DNA of 58,370 nucleotides, from positions 1-58,370 of the forward strand of contig CAIVSQ010000588.1 of the NCBI GenBank assembly GCA_903908605.1, read 5' to 3'. Below are positions 51,380 through 58,370 of the stretch, piece by piece (position 1 is the stretch's first letter; each line of letters starts with the position of its first letter). The notes beneath the pieces are model-generated. The model ran no database searches, had not been told where the DNA came from, and saw only the letters and a program-made list of their open reading frames with translations. Both the position numbers and the translations under genes were made by a program. This DNA is from an uncultured Anaerolineae bacterium (GTDB lineage Bacteria; Chloroflexota; Anaerolineae; Anaerolineales; Villigracilaceae).

Positions 51380-51389
51380 GATCATCTTC

Positions 51390-52280
51390 ATGTTTACTCG
51401 TCAGAAAGTGTTGCAGAAATACTTCTGGGTCGCTTTTTTTCTCTTCCCCAGCCTGTTGGGTTTAACAGTCTTCCTGATCACCCCCATGTTGGCCTCCCTT
51501 GTTCTGACCTTATACGAATGGGATCCCCTCATTCCCACCCACTTCACCTTTCTCGGGTTGGATAATTACCTCTACCTCATCCAGGATCACGATTTCTGGA
51601 TGGCACTTCAGCACACCCTCTTCTTTATTGCCGGTTACATTCCGCTTGTCCTGGTCAGCGGCCTGGGTGTCGCCCTATTGATGAATCAAAACCTGATCGG
51701 GCGCACCTTCTTTCGTGGTGCCTTTTTTATGCCCGTCATTTCTGCCTGGGTCGCTGTCGCCCTTATGTGGACCTGGATCTTCAATCCCAAGTTTGGCATT
51801 GCCAATTATCTGCTTGGCCTCATCGGCATCACCGGACCCGCCTGGTTGTTCGATCCCAATTGGGCCATGCCAGCCATCATCCTGACCAGTGTCTGGAAAG
51901 ATACCGGCTTCATCATGGTCCTCTTCCTCGCCAGCTTGCAAAATATACCCCAGGAATACTACGAAGCCGCTGCTCTGGATGGCGCCGGATCTATTGCCAA
52001 ATTTCGCTACATCACCCTGCCCCTGCTATCCCCAACCGTTTTCTTTACCCTCGTCATTTCATTAATCAACTCATTCCAGGTCTTTGATCAAGTCTGGATT
52101 ATGACCGAGGGCGGCCCGGCTGGCTCAACCTCCGTCCTCGTTGAGCTCATTGTCAATAACTCCTTCCGCTATGGTCGCATGGGCTACGCTGCCACCCTCT
52201 CCTGGGTCCTCTTCCTCATCGTCTTTGCCGTCACAATCTTCCAGACACGCATGCAGAAAAACTGGGTGACCTATGAATGA
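51390..52280 (+). CDS. Sugar ABC transporter permease (MalF/UgpA type)
   Basis: 296 residues from ATG 51390; a non-ATG start at 51372 would overlap the ROK gene. Six hydrophobic segments are visible, starting with FLFPSLLGLTVFLITPMLASLV. The permease EAA loop is EYYEAAALDGAGSIAKFRYITLPLL, preceded by SVWKDTGFIMVLFLASL. It shares an 8-base overlap (ATGAATGA) with the next permease gene, so both halves of the channel are translated together. Confidence 0.94.
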   Translation: MFTRQKVLQKYFWVAFFLFPSLLGLTVFLITPMLASLVLTLYEWDPLIPTHFTFLGLDNYLYLIQDHDFWMALQHTLFFIAGYIPLVLVSGLGVALLMNQNLIGRTFFRGAFFMPVISAWVAVALMWTWIFNPKFGIANYLLGLIGITGPAWLFDPNWAMPAIILTSVWKDTGFIMVLFLASLQNIPQEYYEAAALDGAGSIAKFRYITLPLLSPTVFFTLVISLINSFQVFDQVWIMTEGGPAGSTSVLVELIVNNSFRYGRMGYAATLSWVLFLIVFAVTIFQTRMQKNWVTYE

Positions 52281-53118
52281 AACCAATCTCGGGCTTCTCA
52301 ACCGGCGCCTGGCCCGCTTGCTGATGTATATCCTGCTGATCGCCGGTGGCCTGGTCATGATCATCCCCTTTGCTTGGGTGCTTTCCACCTCCCTCAAATC
52401 GGGCCAATTCGTCCTCACCATGCCGCCCCAGCTCATCCCCAACCCGGCCAACCTGGATAGCTATCGCCGCATTTTTGAAATCTACCCCATCGGCCGGATG
52501 CTTTTCAACAGCCTCTTCGTTGCCGTCGCCACTACCATCGGCCAGCTCATCACCTGTTCCATGGCAGCCTATGCCTTTGCCCGCCTAAAGTTCCGTGGTC
52601 AAAAGTACCTCTTCTTTGTCTATCTGGCCACCCTCATGGTCCCCTTTCAGGTCACCATTACCCCGCTCTTTATCATGATGCGCATCTTTGGTTGGATAAA
52701 CACCTACCAGGGCCTCATTCTGCCCGGTGTCTTTAGTGCTTTTGGCACCTTCCTGCTGCGACAGTCTTTTCTTTCCATCCCCACCGAGTACGAAGAAGCC
52801 GCCTACATGGATGGCGCCTCTCCGCTCACCATCTTCCTCCAAATTATCCTGCCTCTTTCCAAACCCGCCCTGGCCACCTTATCGGTCTTTGCTTTCATGG
52901 GATCATGGAACGCCTTCATGTGGCCTCTCTTTATCGTGCGGGATGAAATTCTAATGACCTTGCCAGTTGGTCTTGCGACTCTTCAGGGTCGCTGGCTCAC
53001 TGAATGGAACCTCGTCATGGCCGGCACGGTGATTACCGTCCTGCCCATGCTCTTGTTGTATCTTGTCGCTCAAAAATACTTGGTGCAAGGTTATGTTATG
53101 AGCGGTATTAAAGGTTAA
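52273..53118 (+). CDS. Sugar ABC transporter permease (MalG/UgpE type)
   Basis: 281 residues. N-terminal segment LLMYILLIAGGLVMIIPFAWVLSTSLK, then CSMAAYAFARLKFRGQ, LPGVFSAFGTFLLRQSFLSIPTEYEEAAYMDGASPLTIFLQIILPLSKPALA (the EAA loop) and WNAFMWPLFI. Second half of the membrane channel. No ATP-binding subunit is encoded in this operon, so a shared MsmK-like ATPase elsewhere in the genome is likely. Confidence 0.94.
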   Translation: MNETNLGLLNRRLARLLMYILLIAGGLVMIIPFAWVLSTSLKSGQFVLTMPPQLIPNPANLDSYRRIFEIYPIGRMLFNSLFVAVATTIGQLITCSMAAYAFARLKFRGQKYLFFVYLATLMVPFQVTITPLFIMMRIFGWINTYQGLILPGVFSAFGTFLLRQSFLSIPTEYEEAAYMDGASPLTIFLQIILPLSKPALATLSVFAFMGSWNAFMWPLFIVRDEILMTLPVGLATLQGRWLTEWNLVMAGTVITVLPMLLLYLVAQKYLVQGYVMSGIKG

Positions 53119-53219
53119 GGAGGTCTTCGAAACAACATATATTCCCTACGGTTTAGGCTGTTTTCGCTCTACAGTTCGTGTAATTCATTCGTAGTACCTA
53201 CGTTTTCGAGGAGAAACCA

Positions 53220-54569
53220 ATGTCATCCAAGTCTGTTTTTGCCCGGCTTTCAGCCCTGTTGATCGTCTTTTCCATGCTTCTGGCTGCCTGCGCTCCCGCT
53301 GCCACCCCTGCCCCCCAGGCCCCTGCGCCCACCCCTGAACCTCAGATTATCGAAAAACAAGTTGTTGTTACTGCTACGCCCGAACCTGTCCAGCCGGCCG
53401 CCCCCGTTGAAATCACCTACTTCACCTTTTCCGCCGCCCCAGACCACCTGAAGGAAATTGATCAGATGGTTGCGCTCTTCGAAGCGGCTCACCCCAATAT
53501 CAAGGTCAAGGTCGAGACCGCCGCCTATGCCGATTACTTCACCAAGCTCCAGACCCTCATCGCCGGCGGCACGGCTCCTGATGTCTTTGAACTCAACTAC
53601 GAAAACTTTGTCAGCTATGCCGATAAGGGTCTTTTGCTCGACCTTTCCCCATTGATGAAGGCCGATTCCACCCTCAACCCGGCTGTCTATTCCGAACGCG
53701 CCAACCAGGCCTTTAGTTACAACGGCATGCAGTTGGGCCTCCCGGCCACCTTCTCCACCGTCATGTTGTATTACAACAAGGACATGTTCGATAAGGCCGG
53801 TGTTGCCTATCCCTCCGCCGATTGGACCTGGGCCGATGCTGTTGAAGCTGGCAAGAAGTTCAATGACCCCGCCAATGGCGTTTGGGGTCTCTACTCCGGC
53901 ATCCAGTTCTGGGAATTCTACAAGAAAGCCGCCCAGAATAACTGCAAATTCTTCAATGAAGACAAGTCCCAGGTCCTGATCAATTCCGCCGAATGCGTCC
54001 AGGCCCTCCAGACCATGGTCGATATGGTCAAGGTCGATAAGGTCGTCCCCAGCGCTGCCGAAATGGGTGGTCAGTCCGATGGCGATATGTTCAAGGCCGG
54101 CAAGCTGGCCATGGATGTCACCGGCATCTGGATGTTCTCTGCCTACAAGGATGCCTCCTTCCAGTGGGATATCACCGTTGAACCTGGCATGGCCACCAAG
54201 GCTACCCACTTCTTCGCCAATGGTGTCAGCGTCTTCGCCGCCGCCAAGCATTCCCAAGAAGCCTACGAATGGGTCAAGTTCTTCACCTCCGATGCTGAAA
54301 TGGCCAAGATCCGCATCGCTTCCGGTTGGGAACTCCCTGCCCTCAAGGACCCCGCCCTCTTCGCGGACTACCTCTCCCAGACCCCTCCTGCCAACCGCCA
54401 GGCTGTCATCGACTCCCTCCAGTTCGCAGTTGTGCCCCCCGTCATTGTTCGCCAGAGCGAAATGCAAGACGGCATCGGCAAGCTTCTCGACCAGGTTATG
54501 CTCGACCAGCTTACCGCCCAGGAAGCCCTCGACCAGGCCAAGACCCTCATCGAAGGTTTGCTTAAGTAA
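53220..54569 (+). CDS. Sugar ABC transporter substrate-binding lipoprotein
   Basis: 449 residues. Lipoprotein signal FSMLLAAC (Cys24) is followed by an Ala/Pro linker. The mature part is an SBP_bac_1 fold: ITYFTFSAAPDHLKEIDQMVALFEAAHPNIKVKVE, LQTLIAGGTAPDVFELNYENF, DLSPLMKAD, YYNKDMFDKAGVAYPSADWTW and AYEWVKFFTSD. GAGGAG lies before ATG 53220. It captures the imported oligosaccharide outside the membrane. A long hairpin follows the stop. Confidence 0.94.
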   Translation: MSSKSVFARLSALLIVFSMLLAACAPAATPAPQAPAPTPEPQIIEKQVVVTATPEPVQPAAPVEITYFTFSAAPDHLKEIDQMVALFEAAHPNIKVKVETAAYADYFTKLQTLIAGGTAPDVFELNYENFVSYADKGLLLDLSPLMKADSTLNPAVYSERANQAFSYNGMQLGLPATFSTVMLYYNKDMFDKAGVAYPSADWTWADAVEAGKKFNDPANGVWGLYSGIQFWEFYKKAAQNNCKFFNEDKSQVLINSAECVQALQTMVDMVKVDKVVPSAAEMGGQSDGDMFKAGKLAMDVTGIWMFSAYKDASFQWDITVEPGMATKATHFFANGVSVFAAAKHSQEAYEWVKFFTSDAEMAKIRIASGWELPALKDPALFADYLSQTPPANRQAVIDSLQFAVVPPVIVRQSEMQDGIGKLLDQVMLDQLTAQEALDQAKTLIEGLLK

Positions 54570-54589
54570 AGTAGCTTCACGATAACAAA

Positions 54590-54640
54590 AGTGGATTGAA
54601 CGGATGGCCGTCATATTCTTGGGCCTCCGTTCAATCCACT
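54590..54640 (+). promoter_or_regulatory. Long intercistronic hairpin after the sugar-binding-protein gene
   Basis: A perfect 15-bp stem, AGTGGATTGAACGGA (54590-54604) with TCCGTTCAATCCACT (54626-54640), extended by an inner GGCC/GGCC past one bulge. No T-run follows, and the glycosidase gene is 86 nt farther on. Probable 3' mRNA protection and partial attenuation, separating high binding-protein output from lower glycosidase output. Confidence 0.65.
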
Positions 54641-54726
54641 CACATTAAGTGCCCCACTTGCTCCACCTCGGGTCCGCTCCTCCAACCAGCCCTACCATAT
54701 CCAAAAAACTCCAAAAAGAAGCAGCC

Positions 54727-57228
54727 ATGGCCACTCTTGAACTTCTTTCGCATACCCCTTTCGGGAATGAACATCCCTATCAACAAGACCCGGATGAACG
54801 TTTCCCACGCCAACCCCTCGCCGGCCAGCCAGTACAGCTCGGTGTCCGCACCTTTCCACCTTCCGCGGCCAACCGGGTCTGGGCCACATGCCAGCTAACC
54901 TCGCAAGAAGGCTTGCAAGAAACCATCACTGCCCAAGCTGCCCTCACCGCCCAGGGCGGCACCGAAGCCGAAACCATGCAGTTTGCCACATCCACCGTTC
55001 GCCTTGGCGGCACCCGCCCCGGTGACACCTGGCGCGTCCCCTTGCCCGGGTTTGCCCCCGGCACCCAGGTCACCTATCAGGTTCATGCCAGTAATTCGCA
55101 CCAGCAGCTCGATAGTTCGCACTACTCCTTCTCCACCGCCCACTGGCTTCCGGCCACCCACCTGGCTGGCTATCGTCTCGATTCCGGTTCCTTATTCCTC
55201 ACTTTTAGCTCGGCCGCTGTCGGTATTCAACCCGCTCTTCAAACCAGCCTGCAAATCCAGCTCTCCGGTCCCGAGCAGGTCAGTTTTCACCTCCACGGCA
55301 CTGCCAACCCCGGTCAGCATGCCCCTGCCACCTCTTTTGCCTGGCAGGTTCTCGAACAAACCCCGCAGCGCGTCCGCCTGGCCTCTGGCAGCATCAGCCT
55401 GGACCTGGCAACCGATCCCTATCATTTGCGTATCAGTCGTGATGATAAAACCCTCCTCGCCACCAGCGCGCTGCCTCACTGGCTGGCCAATTCCCCCGGC
55501 CAGTTACCCGGCGCTGTACGCCTCTCCTTCGACTCTCCCCAGCAGGAAAGCTTCCACGGTTTGGGTGAACGCTACCACGCCTACAACTTGCGCGGTTCCA
55601 GCCTGGATGCTTCTGTCTATGAGCAGTATAAAAACCAGAATATTCACACTTACCTGCCTGTCCCCTTTTTCCTATCCTCCCAGGGCTATGGTTTTTATAT
55701 CCAAACTGCCCGCTTTTCCACCTTCGATCTGGCTGCCAGCGACCCCCATACCTGGCAGTTCCAGGCCGAGCTTGATCCGCAATCCAGTTTGAGCTTCCAA
55801 CTCTATGCCGCTCCGCAACCTCGCCTCAACGTGCAGCTCTTCAGCCGCCAGGTTGGCCTGCCCACCATGCCGCCCGATTGGGCCTTTGGCCATTGGATCA
55901 GCAGCAACGAATGGAACAGCCAGGCCGTCGTCCTCGAGCAGGTCCGCAAAAGCCAGCAGCTCGATATCCCCGCCACCGTATTGGTCATCGAAGCCTGGGC
56001 CGATGAAAAGACCTTTTACATCTGGAACGACGCCCAATACACCCCCAAACCGGCCGACCAACCCTTAACACTCTCCGATTTTACCTTCCCCCCCGATGGC
56101 TTATGGCCCGACCCCAAGGCCATGGTCGATGAACTCCACCGTAACGGCACCCGCTTGCTGCTTTGGCAGATCCCGGTTCTAAAAAACCTGGCGGGCGAAC
56201 CCCACCCCCAGCAGGATATCGATGAAGCCTACATGCTCGCCCAGGGCTACCACCTTAAGTGGCCCGATGGCAGCCCCTATCGTGTCCGCCCCTTCTGGTT
56301 CCATGGTTCCCTCCTGCCCGATTTCAACAACCCCGCCGCTGCCGCCTGGTGGATGTCCAAGCGCGCCTATCTCCTCGATGAATTAGGCATCGATGGTTTC
56401 AAAACCGATGGGGGTGAACACCTATGGGGCCGTGAGGTCGTCTTTGCCAATGGCCTGCGTGGTGACCAGGGCCTCAATCTTTACCCCAATCTCTACGTCG
56501 GCGCCTATCATCGTTATCTTACCGAAAAGACCAACGGCGATGCCCTCACCTTTAGCCGCGCCGGTTTCACTGGCGCCCAGGCCTTTCCTTGCCATTGGGC
56601 CGGCGATGAAAACTCAACCTGGGAAGCCTTTCGCAGTTCTCTGCGCGCCGGCATAAACGCCGGCTTATCCGGCATCCCCTTCTGGGGCTGGGACCTTGCC
56701 GGCTTCAGCGGCGAAATTCCCACTGCCGAGCTCTATCTACGCTCGGCTGCCATGGCCGCCTTCTGTCCCATCATGCAGTATCACTCCGAGTTCAATGATC
56801 ATCGCAGCCCTCTTCGCGATCGTACCCCCTGGAATATCGCTGAGCGCACTGGCCAACCTGAAGTATTGGATTTCTATCGCCAATTCGTCAAGACACGCCT
56901 GCGCATCATGCCCTACATCGTCTCCGAAGCGCGTTACTGCGCCGAAACCGGTGAGCCCCTCATGCGCCCGCTCTTCCTGGATTGGCCAAATGATCCCCAG
57001 GCCTGGCTAATTTCCGATCAGTATTCCTTTGGTCGTGGCCTGTTGGTCGCTCCTGTTCTCGAACCTGGTTGCACTGAACGCAGGCTTTACCTCCCGCCCG
57101 GCCAATGGCGCGATTTTTGGACCGACACCACCTACACCGGCGCCCAATGGATCACCATCCCCGCCCCGCTCGATCGGATTCCGGCTTTTATTCGAATGGA
57201 TGGTTCATGGCCCCTGCTCCTGAGATGA
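54727..57228 (+). CDS. GH31 family alpha-glycosidase
   Basis: 833 residues from ATG 54727, no signal peptide, so intracellular. An N-terminal beta domain to about 260 leads into the GH31 barrel: HGLGERYHAYNLRGSSL, FFLSSQGYGFYI, WAFGHWISSNEWNSQ, then the nucleophile Asp561 in DGFKTDGGEH and the acid/base Asp627 in CHWAGDENSTWEAF, followed by GLSGIPFWGWDLAGF. A C-terminal beta domain ends the chain. It probably releases alpha-linked glucose or xylose from imported oligosaccharides; the exact linkage cannot be told. Its stop overlaps the next start (ATGA). Confidence 0.92.
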   Translation: MATLELLSHTPFGNEHPYQQDPDERFPRQPLAGQPVQLGVRTFPPSAANRVWATCQLTSQEGLQETITAQAALTAQGGTEAETMQFATSTVRLGGTRPGDTWRVPLPGFAPGTQVTYQVHASNSHQQLDSSHYSFSTAHWLPATHLAGYRLDSGSLFLTFSSAAVGIQPALQTSLQIQLSGPEQVSFHLHGTANPGQHAPATSFAWQVLEQTPQRVRLASGSISLDLATDPYHLRISRDDKTLLATSALPHWLANSPGQLPGAVRLSFDSPQQESFHGLGERYHAYNLRGSSLDASVYEQYKNQNIHTYLPVPFFLSSQGYGFYIQTARFSTFDLAASDPHTWQFQAELDPQSSLSFQLYAAPQPRLNVQLFSRQVGLPTMPPDWAFGHWISSNEWNSQAVVLEQVRKSQQLDIPATVLVIEAWADEKTFYIWNDAQYTPKPADQPLTLSDFTFPPDGLWPDPKAMVDELHRNGTRLLLWQIPVLKNLAGEPHPQQDIDEAYMLAQGYHLKWPDGSPYRVRPFWFHGSLLPDFNNPAAAAWWMSKRAYLLDELGIDGFKTDGGEHLWGREVVFANGLRGDQGLNLYPNLYVGAYHRYLTEKTNGDALTFSRAGFTGAQAFPCHWAGDENSTWEAFRSSLRAGINAGLSGIPFWGWDLAGFSGEIPTAELYLRSAAMAAFCPIMQYHSEFNDHRSPLRDRTPWNIAERTGQPEVLDFYRQFVKTRLRIMPYIVSEARYCAETGEPLMRPLFLDWPNDPQAWLISDQYSFGRGLLVAPVLEPGCTERRLYLPPGQWRDFWTDTTYTGAQWITIPAPLDRIPAFIRMDGSWPLLLR

Positions 57229-58304
57229 AATTCCCGCCGGAAAACCTCGTTAATCGCAGTCTCGAACTGATTCTTGCCAACCAATCTCCATCTGGCGCCT
57301 TTATTGCCAGCCCCAACTTTCCCACCTATGCCTTTTGCTGGTTCCGGGATGGTTCATATATTGCCTATGCTCTCGACCTATACAACCAGCATGACGCCTC
57401 GGCTCGTTTTCATGCCTGGGCCGCAGATGTGATCTCACAGCGCGTTGAGCTCATCCAGCGCGCCCTGCAAAAAGCCGCCGCCGGCCAACTCCTCAGCGAT
57501 GCGGATATCCTCCACACCCGCTATACCCTCACTGGTCAGGAAAATACCGCCACCTCCTGGGAGAATTTCCAGCTCGATGGCTTCGGCACCTGGCTCTGGG
57601 CTCTCGCCGAACATCAGCGTCTCAGTCAGCAGCCTTTATCCCCCGCCATGTTGGCCTCTGCCCGCCTGGTGGCGGATTACCTCGTTGGCTTGTGGGACCA
57701 CCCTTGCTACGATTGCTGGGAGGAGTTCGGCGATCAGATCCACCCCCATACCCTGGCCGCCATCTACGGTGGTTTGGTTGCCTATGGGCAACTCACCACC
57801 GACCACCGCCACGCCACCACCACTGCCATCCGCGCCTTCCTATACCAAAAAGGTCTGGCTGCTGGCCGCTGGCAGAAATTCCTTGGCAATCACCAGGTTG
57901 ATGCCAGCCTGCTCGCCATCAGCACCCCCTACCGCTTGCTTTCCCCATCCGACCCCATCATGATTTCCACCGTCCAGAAAATCGAAGCCGATTTATGCGC
58001 CGGTGGTGTCAAACGCTACCTTGCCGATACCTATTATGGCGGTGGGCGTTGGATCCTGTTGGCCGCCTGGCTGGGTTGGTATTGGTGCGAAGTGGGCCAG
58101 CCGGAAAAAGCCCACCAGTTGCGTCAATGGATCGAGGCCCAGGCCGATGAACGCGGCTGGTTGCCCGAACAGGTCCCGCTTGGCCTCAATAACGATTCCA
58201 TGTTTGCCCCCTGGGTCCAGCGTTGGGGACCCGTTGCCACACCCCTCCTATGGTCCCACGCCGAATACCTTATCCTCACCAAAATGCTGCCAGAGCCTCG
58301 CTAA
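57225..58304 (+). CDS. GH15-like (glucoamylase/trehalase-type) glycosidase
   Basis: 359 residues from the ATG at 57225, whose ATGA overlaps the GH31 stop; ATG 57207 would add six residues. The (alpha/alpha)6 barrel signature of GH15 is visible: YAFCWFRDGSYIAYALDLY, ENFQLDGFGTWLWAL, and CYDCWEEFGDQIHPHTLAAIYGGL with the candidate acid Glu166/Glu167. DTYYGGGRWILLAAWLGWYWCEVGQ follows near residue 265. It is shorter than usual GH15 enzymes and has no signal peptide. It likely finishes cytoplasmic breakdown of the sugar imported by the upstream transporter. Confidence 0.8.
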   Translation: MKFPPENLVNRSLELILANQSPSGAFIASPNFPTYAFCWFRDGSYIAYALDLYNQHDASARFHAWAADVISQRVELIQRALQKAAAGQLLSDADILHTRYTLTGQENTATSWENFQLDGFGTWLWALAEHQRLSQQPLSPAMLASARLVADYLVGLWDHPCYDCWEEFGDQIHPHTLAAIYGGLVAYGQLTTDHRHATTTAIRAFLYQKGLAAGRWQKFLGNHQVDASLLAISTPYRLLSPSDPIMISTVQKIEADLCAGGVKRYLADTYYGGGRWILLAAWLGWYWCEVGQPEKAHQLRQWIEAQADERGWLPEQVPLGLNNDSMFAPWVQRWGPVATPLLWSHAEYLILTKMLPEPR

Positions 58305-58370
58305 ACAGCCTCTGCTCAAAACAAAAAGGATTTGTCCAATAAGTAATTATTAACTACCCCTTACCGTCGG

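Noticed and set aside
53250-54614. Open frame of 454 codons antisense to the sugar-binding-protein gene
   Set aside because: It mirrors the third-position GC bias of the real gene, has Gly/Asp/Glu-rich low-complexity translation, no ribosome site and no domain. The same holds for long antisense frames at 41805-43145, 4001-4885 and 40974-41789.

Overview
The window reads as one stretch of an Anaerolineae-like Chloroflexota chromosome. This placement is inferred from protein style and gene content (TPR-fused glycosyltransferases, GT-B/TPR proteins, a thioester alpha-2-macroglobulin lipoprotein beside PBP1C, a lineage-style inactive Y1-transposase protein, lipoprotein ABC binding proteins); no rRNA or marker gene confirms it. 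I see no tRNA, rRNA, CRISPR array, prophage or intact insertion sequence.

Layout. (1) 1-1179: the 3' part of a CmcI-like sugar methyltransferase gene, a decayed second copy, and a terminator. (2) 1305-9460: five head-to-tail paralogous glycosyltransferases, each an N-terminal GT92/GT2-like domain followed by TPR-like repeats, with 4-23 nt between genes; the second carries an in-frame 24-bp minisatellite. (3) 9534-14935: late flagellar genes (flagellin, fliD, two flaG, fliS) with three sigma-28-type promoters and CsrA-like leader motifs. (4) 15023-25908: a long basal-body/hook/export operon flgC-fliE-fliF-fliG-fliH-fliI-fliJ-SLT-flgB-fliK-flgD-TIGR02530-flgE, closed by a strong terminator. (5) 26022-29331, minus strand: M23 peptidase, PilZ protein, second FliK-like protein and an FhlB-like stand-alone export switch, from an apparently leaderless promoter. 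(6) 29810-33388: two more glycosyltransferases and a SUMF1-fold protein. (7) 33468-36066, minus strand: an OmpR-type response regulator and a soluble PAS/GAF histidine kinase. (8) 36445-37014: a Y1-transposase-fold protein without its catalytic residues. (9) 37263-45747: alpha-2-macroglobulin lipoprotein convergent with PBP1C. (10) 45867-48424: polar amino-acid ABC transporter. (11) 48867-49721: esterase. (12) 50100-58304: ROK-regulated sugar ABC transporter with GH31 and GH15-like intracellular glycosidases.

How it fits together. The flagellar block is bracketed by sugar-modifying genes: the five-gene glycosyltransferase array ends 267 nt before the flagellin gene, and two further glycosyltransferases lie beyond the accessory operon. 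With the Ser/Thr-rich central part of the flagellin, this suggests a flagellin (or filament/cell-surface) glycosylation locus whose repeated genes could recombine with one another. The five-gene array is the best candidate for an undescribed system here. Genes for flhA, full-length flhB, fliPQR, fliM/N, flgG, flgK/L, motAB, fliA, csrA and fliW are not in the window and would have to be elsewhere.
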